From the NCBI GenBank assembly GCA_003586115.2, contig QVOM02000049.1, positions 23,613,765 through 23,677,764 on the forward strand: 64,000 bases of DNA, written 5' to 3'. Below the pieces are notes generated by a model. That model was not told the origin of the DNA, made no database searches, and saw nothing but the letters and a program-made list of their open reading frames with translations. This DNA is from Salvator merianae. Lineage: Eukaryota > Chordata > Lepidosauria > Squamata > Teiidae. The position numbers and the translations under genes were made by a program. Positions 54,830-64,000 of this stretch are shown one piece after another. Position 1 is the first letter of the stretch; every line of letters starts with the position of its first letter.

Positions 54830-55880
54830 TGTCAAAACAAGTGCCAAACTGCTTTGGGAGGCCCTTTAAGTTGAGCAAGCAAAGTAAACAAAGAAGAAAA
54901 AGGGGAAAGAGTCAAAGGTCTGAATCCCATGAAGCCAAAAGACAAAATTCCCTATAGATGTTCAAGAAGGAGATGCAGAGAAAAAATAATGAGAGGAAGG
55001 GATTCATTTCTGTCTGGCTGGAGACTAAACAGTATGAGAAGCCCTGTGACAAACTGGGTGGTTCTCCCTCTGTAATCAATGGTGATGTTTCATCAAATTC
55101 TACAAGCAAACTTGGAATCTACAAATCAGATTGTAGACAAGAAGTAGGATGACTGGGGAGGAACAGTCAGCCACCTTGTTTTAATGATTAATATATCATC
55201 CAAAGATCTAACAGCTTCTCCATTATTTCTGAGGTGGGAGAGGGCTTCTGTTGAGTCTACAACTGAGGCTTTGTTCATACAAGGTTAAAAATCCAACAGG
55301 CATCTTCTCCTATGACACCACAGGGAAATGGTGATGGATGCCTGCCAGCCATGGTCCATTCCAGGACCATGGATATGCTGGAAAAGGGAAGTGTGAACAG
55401 AAGCACTCTCTTGAATTCTTCAGCAGTGCTTTCTCCCACTGTGCTAGTTCAGTGGGACAACCTATGCTGGCACAGAGATAGAGCAGTCAGCCCTATTTAC
55501 AGCCATAAAACACACTGTGCAGTCATAAAAGGTCTCGTGGCACTCCCCCAGGGATGTACCATGTCACAGTCCCTTCCGACACACGCTAATTCAGAGCAAG
55601 TAAGTGAAGCACAGGGTTGTAAATTACTTTCCATAGAAAATCCACAGTATTGTTCCCTCAATCCACTTTTCACAAACTCTTAAACCCAAGTGGGGTTTTT
55701 TTTTGGAGTTGAAGGAATGCTTGAGCTAATTAAATAGTCACCTGGAAACAGATTGTCCTAATCTCGGTAGCCACACTTTAAAACTTATCTCAGTAGCTCA
55801 CCTTACAACTAGATCCAGTGGGGAAACCTTGTTGCGATCCAGTACAGAAGCCTTGTGCTCCCATTCCCAGAAAATGCATC
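54830..55880. other. Noncoding stretch, nothing recognised
   Basis: A 123-codon plus frame (55312-55683) has no recognised motif. No gene is called. Confidence 0.35.
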
Positions 55881-55883
55881 TGA

Positions 55884-56315
55884 GGCTACATCCAGACAGG
55901 CGGTAAACCCAGGATTATCCCAGCACTATGTTGGGATTGCCACACGTGCTCATGGCAATCCCAACATAACTCCGGATATAGATGTGAAATTCTGCAATGA
56001 CATTATTGCAGAAAAATCAACTCCCAACCCAGGTTTTACCTATAAAGTGAGAGAACATATCTTTTCTGGAAGCCTGCTCACACAATCTGCCATCTTGGGA
56101 ATGGCCACTATGCATGTGCGGGGCCAAACCAGGCTGAAAATAGCAGCCACACATGTATGGGGGGGTGGCAATCACACACTTCCGAGTAGTTTGCGCCATC
56201 TAAATACCTGGATGTTGTACTATTGCAGGAGCAAGCATCCAGATCAGTAATGCCTGCACTTGCTCCACACTGTTGCCCTGCCAGCTGGACAACGTGCAAT
56301 ATTCTGGATGTAGAT
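55884..56315. mobile_element. Possible TIR element with a 16-bp perfect hairpin
   Basis: The left edge GGCTACATCCAGACAGGC and right edge ATTCTGGATGTAGAT are inversely related over about 11 bp. TATGTTGGGATTGCCA (55927-55942) pairs perfectly with TGGCAATCCCAACATA (55953-55968) around a 10-bp loop. No target duplication is visible. The 131-codon frame across it is unassigned. Confidence 0.5.
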
Positions 56316-56319
56316 TACT

Positions 56320-57515
56320 CCAGAATATGGCTAAACAGAGATGACTGGGGGTGGCTGAGTGTTGTCACTGACTGTGGTACTCTTTTTTCTTCTCTTTTGC
56401 GCACATCATTCACAGGAAGCGTCAGCTTGCTAGCGTGAATGCACCATTCCTGTTCTCAATCCCTCCATACAGAATTAATCATTAATCAACCAAACTTCTA
56501 ACCCATGCTGCCACTCAGTGGTGCTCAGGGCATTAAAAATATATAGGTACCACAATATCAAATGCCATAAAACCTGGTAAATACACAACATCACAGCAAA
56601 TCGAACAAACAAAAAATACCAGAGCAAAAAAACCAGAAAGATCTTCAGCTGCTTTCTTCACAACAGCAAGATTCAGACTGCATGTCATAACAGGGTTTCC
56701 TCTTATGCAGGGCTATTCAATGTGGATAAAGGTATGAATGAGTCCAGCTGTCTCACATGCACATTTTTGGAGCTTTGGCTGAAGAAAGTAGCTTGGTTAG
56801 TCCTAAGTGGCCTGTTTCACCCACGCAGCAGCCTATCTCAGGCTTGGATTCTCCGGTGTGAATCCAGGGCCTTCAAAGGTCAGAAACAGCAGTGACTACC
56901 GCTCTTGCTACTTTGCCTGTAGGCAAACTGAAAGCTGAGAAACACCATCTCAGCAGGCTGAAAGGGAGAAGTCCTGAAAAAAGGCATGACAAGAAAGAGC
57001 AAAACTAAAAGTTAACACTCATAGGCCATTTGATTAGAAGCTTGTGTCAAATGAGGGTGGAGAGAAGAAATAATCTCATCATTTCGTTTCTAGGGGCTCT
57101 CAACGATTTGAAATAACTGCAGTCCTGAATACATCTCAAAACACAGAATAGCATGGTAGCTCTGCTCCACTGGATCCCCATTCCAGTGTTATAGGGTAGG
57201 CAGCACACCAAAAATCCTACTTTTCAGGGTTTTCCCAGGATTAATCCAGAGTCTTCAATATTCATTGTATGTCCTGTTTGTTTGCTAGCTGCTGGTAAGA
57301 AAAGCAACTTAAAATAATGGTTATATTGGATAACAAGATTCCATGATCATAGATCTGGGAATTAATTCATATATGCGTATTTTTCACCTGATGACTGTAC
57401 CATAAAAGTACGTATTATAAAATAGTTTCTTCCCTGAGGTGTTTGTATTTAGAAGACTAGTAAAGGCACACTTATACATTCTGGCCTTTGGCTGAAGAAA
57501 CAGCTCCCCTCCCTA
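56320..57515. other. Noncoding stretch, nothing recognised
   Basis: No repeat family or frame I can support. Confidence 0.35.
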
Positions 57516-57519
57516 CACT

Positions 57520-57631
57520 TTCAGACACTGCTATTTTTTTTTTCAGTAGGTTATTTTTAAGTTGTTTTTACTGTTGTAACCTGCCCTGAGACCTGAGGAT
57601 GGGATAAAAATACAAATAAATTAATTAATAG
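57520..57631 (+). mobile_element. LINE 3' tail (L2-like)
   Basis: TTGTTTTTACTGTTGTAACC, TGCCCTGAGACCTGAGGATGG, GATAAAAATACAAATAAATTAATTAATA. The classic squamate L2-like 3' end, strongly 5' truncated. Confidence 0.65.
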
Positions 57632-57639
57632 TCGGAGCC

Positions 57640-59200
57640 TTGCTGTTCAGGTCTAGAAGGAACCTAAGTGTTCTTCAACAGGGTTGAAGAAAGTATGCAC
57701 CTTGGCACTAATCTAAGGGCTCATGCAGACACAGCCACGGTGTGACAGGAATTGTTTCCTACCTCTAAGATTGATAGCAGTGAGGTGAATCCTGTCAAAT
57801 CCTGGCAGAAGCAGTGTTGGGAAAGCTTCTAGATCAGAGCAGGAGGAGAAAAGCTTTCTGTCCTTTGGGGGTGCCGGGGTTGGTCTCAGACAGGCAGACC
57901 AAAGCTCTGGCTTCAGTTAGAAAAAGAAGCTTCAGTTGATGCATTTTTATAGTAATTTAGCCAGAGTAGTAGTGGCTAGTGACATCCAACATGTATACTG
58001 CTCACCCTGCTACCCGGTCCTGTTCTTATCTAATATTGTGTATAGCTGATCCCTAAATTGTTTTCCTGGGCTTCTGATTTTAAACCAGGTGTTTGCGTAT
58101 TCCATCAAACAGTCTCCAAACAAGTTGTATAAGTGGCCCATCACACAAGCAAAAGTTTCTCAAACATAAGTCTGTTTCAATCAAAGCAACAGACAGTCCT
58201 AGGTAAAAGTAATTATGCTGGCCCATGAGGAAAATTCCAAAACCTATTTTAGGGCAATTAAATCAACCATAAGGCACAAACTGGTGTTACAAGGCAAGAC
58301 AAGAAGTGCTATCTTAAAGTACAATGTGGTAGAAGCATAGCCAGTGGTTGTAGGTGGTACGGAGTGTAGCCAGAAATTTCCTTTACCAGTATGCTTCAGT
58401 TCACCAGCTTTGATACACAGCTATGTCCAATCAAATGGAGGTTTGCTAGAAAGTGGGGGGGGGGGCATCATATCAAGCTATCCAATCAAAATGTGTCATT
58501 TCTATGAGCTTGTGCAGTGCCTGAGGGCACCTAAAACAGTTTTTACTAACTCTCACCCTGGTCTTAAGAAAAAATATGAGTACCTGAAGCTTTGCCCACT
58601 AATTCATATCATTCTAGTTGTATTAAAGTATTGTATAATATTGTTCGTGTGTTTGTTCTGGTCTTTTTTCTAGCAAACAGTAAGCCTTCGTGTCATTTTT
58701 GATCACAGATGGATCTTTCCTGTAATTTTAAACAAGTCTTTCCAGTGGCATCAGTCCACTGCAGGAAAACAACATTACTCAGATTCAGAAAGATCAAGTG
58801 ATGTACATAATTGGGTGAACTAGCCTGTAGTGTGAGAAAGATCTGTTATAGTAAACTGTGAGGTAAAATCAAAAGTAAGGAACACTGTTAAATGTTGATA
58901 ACAGAGGAAATACTATAAAATACTATAAAATTCAGAGTGGGTCCAAATGCATGCAGACAGGTTGCAGTAGTGGCCAGTGCCCGAGGATGCACCCAGAACT
59001 TCCTTGCACTGGTTCTTCAGACCAGCTTTGGGCTGCATCCAAGAATTATTTGCCACCAAACTGGATCTCAAACACTGCCAACAAAACAGTGCATGGTGGT
59101 AGTTCTGGGGACTTCCCCTTCATCCCACTCCACTGGGCAGTACTAACAAGTTGTTTCAAGAGAAAAAGTATTTAAAATTATTCAGAATCAACATCAGTTC
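57640..59200. other. Noncoding stretch
   Basis: At 57718, GGGCTCATGCAGACACAGCC follows TAA and looks like a MITE left end without a partner. A G-run lies at 58458-58467. The 109-codon frame at 58344-58673 ends in a hydrophobic low-complexity stretch and is not supported. Confidence 0.35.
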
Positions 59201-59204
59201 CAAA

Positions 59205-59455
59205 ATAAATCAGTGGATACAACTGGCTTTGTCTACTGCCTGAGTCCACTCCTTATCTTGCCTCCTGCTGTCTGCAGGTAATCTGTTACTACCTATATTA
59301 AAAGCTGCTGAGCTAAGGATTAAATAACGGAAATAGCTCAGTGGATATAGCTGTGTTTATTGGCTGTCTGCCTGAGTCCACTCCTTGTCTTATGCCCACC
59401 TTTCTGCAAGTAATCTGCTGCTACCTATATTAGCAGCTGCGGAGAGGTTGCACCA
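59205..59455. repeat. 128-bp direct tandem duplication
   Basis: CAGTGGATAC at 59211 and CAGTGGATAT at 59339 begin matching blocks: CTGCCTGAGTCCACTCCTT, CTGCAGGTAATCTGTTACTACC / CTGCAAGTAATCTGCTGCTACC, TATATTA, AGCTGCTGAG / AGCTGCGGAG. Two copies, moderately diverged, so the duplication is old. Confidence 0.85.
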
Positions 59456-59699
59456 TGGGTCAGAGAGCAATCTAATGAACTCTTCCCCTGTGATTATCAG
59501 TTTGAGTTTTCTGTCAATTGCTGCTCACACATATATCAACTGTTCGCCCTCTACCTCTTCAGTTGTGCCCCTGAAATAAATTGGGGCAACCTAGCTAAGC
59601 TACATTTTTCTTTTTCTAAAATAGGAGTAGAGCCTTTCAAAGTTTAAGTAGATGAGTGAAAGCAGGACAAGGAGCAGGAGGGATTATACCTTTCTCAAG

Positions 59700-60375
59700 G
59701 GGCCTGTTCGCACTTAGGTCAGCAGAACGTTCCAATTAGCATGCTTCAGGCCGGAGAAGCATGAGCAGAGGTTCCGCACATTCGCACTCGTTGGCGGTAG
59801 ACCATACCCGAAGGTAGCCAGCTGCCACGTCGGTGCGAATGCTTCGGCACCAGTTCCATTCCTGCACCTTCACCAGCGCCCGGACGTCCCTCCCTCCAAT
59901 GTTCGCCATTGGCAGAGCGCTCTTTCCTAGCAGCATCATTTCCACGGCCACGCTCCGAAGCTGCGGAGTTGACTTTGCATCTAGCAATAGGCGGAAGGGG
60001 CCGGATTACAAAGCTGTTGCGAGGACGGCGAAAACCGGACGCAGCATCGTCCTTGCTTACGAAGTACGTTCCAAAGCAGGTGGGCGGCTTCGTAGCGAGG
60101 AACGGCGCATGCAAGAGCTGTCTACATCCGCTGACATCACAGCGACGGACAGGAAACGCGAGACAAAGGGAGCGCGAAAGCACCGTCCCTGTTCTTCGCT
60201 CCATCGCACAGGTCGGAATCAAGACAAGTAATTACTTGTCTTGCCTTACCCAACGTCAGGTTTGGATCGGGATAGGTTGGGTTCGGATCGGGTGAAGCGC
60301 GTGCCCGCGGCAGTGCGAAAACTCCGTTCCAGCAAGCGCCTAAGAACGGTCTACCGCTGTAGTGCGAACAGGCCC
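59700..60375. mobile_element. CpG-rich TIR element, ~676 bp
   Basis: The left end GGGCCTGTTCGCACTTAGG pairs with the right end TAGTGCGAACAGGCCC; subterminal GAACGTTCC / GGTAGACC also recur inverted (GTAGACCATACC near 59807, GGTCTACCGC near 60350). GC- and CpG-rich throughout, unlike its flanks. A 24-bp perfect palindrome is centred at 60231/60232 (60220-60243). Frames of 128-158 codons on both strands show no recognised transposase or other domain. Flanks AAG / GAT give no clear duplication. PIF/Harbinger-like by terminus only. Confidence 0.75.
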
Positions 60376-60403
60376 GATGTCTTCTCTTGATTGCTGAAGC
60401 GAA

Positions 60404-60583
60404 GGCCCTTTCTGCACTTGGCCTTATTCCAGATTATATCTTGGAATTCTGATCTGCCAGCTACATGCTACTATGAACTATGGCAGGCCCAACCTGGGGC
60501 CTGCTATAATCTGCACTAGCATGTGGATAGCAGGTTCCTATTCTGGGATATAGTCCAGAATAAAGCCAAGTGCAGAAAGGGCC
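60404..60583. mobile_element. Palindromic MITE (GGCCCTTTCTGCAC family), intact
   Basis: 180 bp. GGCCCTTTCTGCACTTGGCC at the left pairs with CCAAGTGCAGAAAGGGCC at the right; inner arms TCTGCCAGCTACATGCTAC / CTAGCATGTGGATAGCAGG pair. It is preceded by GAAG and followed by AAG, so an AAG duplication is possible if one terminal G is lost. It lies 28 bp right of the CpG-rich element. Confidence 0.87.
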
Positions 60584-60589
60584 AAGGTG

Positions 60590-60758
60590 TCATGAGCTTT
60601 ACAGCTCTAGGAGTGGGATTGCCAAAACCTTCACATCGGAAATCAGGCTAAAACAAGTTCTGCAACAGTTGAGAGAGGCTGAGCACAGTGAAAATTCCAG
60701 CTTTCTGGAGAACTTTATTGATATGTTGGCGCTGAAGCAAGATGTCATGAACAGCTGA
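60590..60758 (+). other. Short frame of protein-like composition, unassigned
   Basis: The frame opens inside the MITE and ends at a stop at 60756-60758. Its last ~45 residues (…IRLKQVLQQLREAEHSENSS…, …FIDMLALKQDVMNS) look like an amphipathic helical tail rather than random sequence. I do not recognise a family. It could be a terminal exon or a retrocopy fragment; chance is also possible. Confidence 0.2.
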
Positions 60759-60764
60759 TTAAAC

Positions 60765-62455
60765 TTTCAAAGTCTAGTTAACCATATCCCACTAGTACCC
60801 AGCAGTTCCATGTTGGGTGTTTCCAGACCTTAACTGCAGTAAAACAGCTTGAAGACTCGGAAGAGACAGCTCAGATCTCTTCCTTGTAGAAACAAGACCC
60901 CATTCACACAGCAAATGCACAAAGTTGATCTCTTGACGGACCCTGGCTGGAACAAGGTCTCAGTCTTCTGATGCAGCACACATGCACGCACGCACACACA
61001 AAGTCTTCTGGTGTACCTTGGCAGGAGCACACACACTGGGAAAAGAGCACCTACTCTTATATCCCAAAATGTGCCCTCAGGATGTGAGGCCAGATGTTTG
61101 GGAGGAAACAGGGGCAAACCAAAAATTTGTATACATTCAGGCTTTTCAGAACAGGTAAACAAGGTAACTACTATACCTGGAAACACACATTTGCATTTTA
61201 ATCTTACAGTTCTCTTGCTTGGGGCAAGGGAACTGCTTGCTCACACAGGGTCCTCCTGCCACAATCTTATAGGATTAAGCCTATCTTGTAGCGCAATCAG
61301 TTAAACAATGGGATTTTTCTGGCAGGAAGCAGAAATAGTTCTGTTCAGAATCAGTGGATCAAGGTAGGAAGAGATGACTCCTCTGATCATATTCACCTTG
61401 TGCAGCTTAGATCAATTCTGATCTGGGGAGAAGTCCCATGCTTCAGTGGTCACTCACCCCTTCCAGTCCAGATTCCAAGTACATTTGCTACACCTACCTG
61501 AGTTACAGAGCATATATCATAACACAGGTCTATTTTCCCCAGCTTTGTTTCCCTTGTAGAAATTGTTACTCCTTGATTGGATCCATCCACAGCTGTCTGA
61601 TTGTTTTTATTATCCTCATGGCCATGCCAAATCTGCATTTTTTTCACATCTCTCTTGACCTTGTCATTGTGATGTCTGTACAGGACACAGATTTGAAGAC
61701 TAAAAACCCCCAAAACAAAATGGCTTGGTTAGGCTCTTGTAAATGATGTCAAGGTGCTTTAGCCAATTACCCAGTTCCTGGGTCCACTCTGGTTGATATC
61801 TTGTTTCCAGAAGGTTGCCATTAAGGCAACTAACCCTGGAGCTCCAGCGTTTACAAGACAAGATGAAAAGATTGAGGAGCGGTGCTTGCTCATTACAGCA
61901 CTCAATGAGGCATTGCTGATGACCTTTGTGGTTACTGGGTGGTTGCCCAAGCAGGCCCATTTGTTTCTTTTCACCAGGTCTACTCCAAGGATTCAAAGTT
62001 TATGGAGAGCAAGGGCTAACAGTGAATCATCATTTTCTATCCCATGTGAACTCTTGCATGCTGATTGACACTGAGTTCTATATAGATGACCTGATGCCTT
62101 CAGAGAAAGCCAAGAGAAAAAAGTTATTTTGGATAAGAAACGAAAGGAGAGAGGCAGTAAAACTGATTTCCTGTTTACAGCCAAGCATGGCCTACATGTA
62201 ATACATGTTTACTTACTTGATCTTGTCTCCTTTTTTTCTACCAGAGGTTGTTGTCATCCAGAGAACAACCATCTTTGCCTTCAGGCTGAGGAAGTGAGAA
62301 TACTTCTGTGGATTTAAACTATGATCTTACGTCCTCATAGAGGACTGCATGAGGGAAATGGTTTTTATTAACAAAGTTTTGCTTTTAGGATGCTGATTTT
62401 GCAAGTGGGTTTCTTGGCCTTTCAGTAAACTGTTTTGTTTTCTCTTGAAACCACT
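60765..62455. other. Noncoding stretch with unassigned frames
   Basis: 61.64-62.33 kb has overlapping frames on both strands (87-98 codons). One plus frame (61926-62201) contains DTEFYIDDLMPSEKAKRKK, which has some protein character, but no family is recognised and the splice context is unclear. A short CACG/CACA patch lies at 60985-61003. Confidence 0.3.
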
Positions 62456-62457
62456 TG

Positions 62458-62590
62458 GGGCTGTGTTCACACCTAAGGTTTAATCCAGCTTCAGTTCACT
62501 TTCAGCGTGAGAGAACACATCAACAAAGTGGCAAACTGTTTCCTTTTGGCATTATCTAACTCAGAAATCCACCTTTGGGTTAGATAGGGC
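62458..62590. mobile_element. Half of a CACACCTAAATTTTAATCC-family MITE
   Basis: GGGGCTGTGTTCACACCTAAG, GTTTAATCCAGCTTCAGTTC, GAGAGAACACATCAACAAAG, CATTATCTAACTCAGAAATCC, GGTTAGATAGGG. This copy shows the family's full left end GGGCTGTGTTCACACC. The right arm is replaced by unrelated sequence starting GGGCATATTCACAC at about 62587, which may be the left end of yet another TIR element. Confidence 0.7.
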
Positions 62591-62594
62591 ATAT

Positions 62595-64000
62595 TCACAC
62601 TTTGTGCCAGCTGACAACTTCAGAAGCCAAGAACTTTTGTTCCCAAATTCCAAAGTTGGGCTGGACTGGACTGGAATGCATCAGAGTGAATGGGCCCTAC
62701 ATGGGCTGCCAGCCATTGTTGCAATCTTGGCCCGGACCATTCAAACTGGGCCAAGACCAGTCCACACACCACATAGCAATTGTCAAAATGTCTTATCTTA
62801 GATGGCCTATGATCCCCATACCTGTAAAATGAATAAACAGGTTTTGTGGGGAATTATCCATTTCCCATTATTCCAGTGAGGTATAAGGCTAAAATGGTTG
62901 GGTTCACAAACTGTTCTAAGCAGATTGCAATTGGCTGGTGTTTGTTCTTAGGGATAAGGTCAAAGGAAGGAGCTTTGAGAAGAAATAATAAAAATTTGAC
63001 AAGCTTTATTAAAACTCAAGAACATTATTGAAACAGGATATTTTATTAAAACAGGAAAATAAAAAACACCAATATTCTGAAGTTTCAATAGCCAATAATA
63101 GGAAAAAATAAGTCTTATCTCAATGCAGTAATACAAGCAGGCAAAAACTGTCAATCTAAATTGTACCAAAGCAAACTGTGGCAAGCAAACAGAAGGTGTT
63201 ATTTATTATGAGGTTGAATGAACAGCAAGTATTCTGGTTAATTTAAAATTGATAGAAACTAGCCATCATGTAACCAAGAGCCAAATTTCCCTTTTAAACT
63301 GAGCAGAGGGTTTGCCCTGAGAACATAAGTAATGTGAATGGGCTTTTACAAGTCCTGAAAAAGGAAACAGCTAGTTCCTTTGTAGAGGGCACTCTGCAGT
63401 CAATTACACTAAAGAGACAGAGCACCCTAATGGAACTGGCAATGCTTCCTGGTTGGAGTTGTGTATGTGAAAGTGTCTGATAGTGAAGTTAAAGTGATCC
63501 TAACATGGCTCTGAGTTGGTAACTAAAGCTAAAGGAAAAACAAGAAAAAAGAGGCAACAGGTTTTTCTCACCATCCAAAGGCTTCTTGTAAAGTCTTTGC
63601 CACGTTAAAAGGGAAAAAGCAATGAGAGGGTTCTCACTCTCAGATGGATTTCTGCACCATGCAGAATCCAAATTTTGCGTACCAAATACACGGTGGAGGG
63701 GTACTCTAGTAGTGAGGCTTGGAAGCCAAATGGAAAAAACAAAAAGGAACAGAGGCCTTTCAAGCATAGCCGAGGAGGACATCTCTAAAGATCTTTGGAT
63801 GTTTCCATAGTACATATCCAAGGATGGACAAGCCAACACTCAGATGACATGTGCTGTGTATAGAGATCCATGGGTCTGAATGAGAGATCCAGCCTTGGGT
63901 ACTCAGTAGCCTGAAGCAAAGAGTGAGAGATCCCTCTCCCCAAGTGAATTCAGGTTGTGCAAAATTGCAAAATAGTGCAAAAGCAATCCCCTAGAGAAGC
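62595..64000. other. Noncoding stretch to the window end
   Basis: No repeat family is recognised with confidence. Frames at 63489-63839 (minus, 116 codons) and 63622-63810 (plus, 62 codons) overlap on opposite strands and are unassigned. Confidence 0.35.

Noticed and set aside
61700..61996. 98-codon minus-strand frame as a transposon integrase fragment
   Set aside because: No integrase or other motif could be identified and an overlapping plus-strand frame is equally open.

Overview
This window reads as vertebrate, most likely squamate reptile (lizard or snake), intergenic or intronic DNA. The organism call is an inference from repeats. CR1 LINE 3' ends carry the (ATTCTATG)-type terminus on one strand, and another CR1-like 3' end carries 'GGACTAGATGGGCC...GGCCTGATCCAG'. 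There are L2-type LINE remnants, tRNA-derived SINEs of two kinds, and many short inverted-repeat DNA transposons. I found no convincing protein-coding host gene, no rRNA, no functional tRNA and no CRISPR array. The longest open frame (236 codons, 35328-36038) lies inside a transposon. The only frame I recognise is the C-terminal end of a CR1 ORF2 (11490-11694, minus strand), plus a broken L2 ORF2 trace near 40.7-41.3 kb.

Layout. 0-9 kb: SINE fragments, small palindromic elements at 1.57, 3.23, 3.99 and 7.10 kb, and microsatellites at 6.76 and 8.61 kb. 9-15 kb: a CR1 fragment, a SINE split by a CR1, and a pair of about 267-bp inverted arms at 12.1 and 13.5 kb enclosing another palindromic element. 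15-22 kb: a palindromic element, a 59-65 bp minisatellite, a nested palindrome at 18.69-19.24 kb, a 1.5-kb terminal-inverted-repeat element (19.98-21.49 kb) and a 341-bp element with TAA target duplications. 22-31 kb: sparser, with SINEs, a CR1 3' end, small palindromic elements, a hAT-type element and two stretches that look non-repetitive. 31.6-32.9 kb: a CpG-rich stretch that is not obviously repeat-derived and contains a strong CTCF-type motif; it is the best regulatory candidate. 33-39 kb: hAT element, SINEs, and a CR1 interrupted by a second 1.1-kb terminal-inverted-repeat element. 40-50 kb: two L2 fragments, a hAT element inside a palindromic element, and two more copies of the large element (44.58-45.67 and 49.09-50.29 kb) in reverse orientation. 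50-64 kb: mostly sparse, with a tandem duplication at 59.2 kb and a CpG-rich 0.68-kb terminal-inverted-repeat element at 59.70-60.38 kb.

The main theme is a set of non-autonomous DNA elements that fall into at least seven sequence families. Their termini look related (GG, then a short variable part, then TTC/TCC, then AC or AGAC), and they carry 3-bp target duplications (TTA, TAA, ATA, CTG), as expected for PIF/Harbinger-type transposition. Four large copies share both ends but carry two different interiors. A second class (hAT-type) has 8-bp duplications. Elements are nested in several places, so relative insertion ages can be read directly from the sequence.
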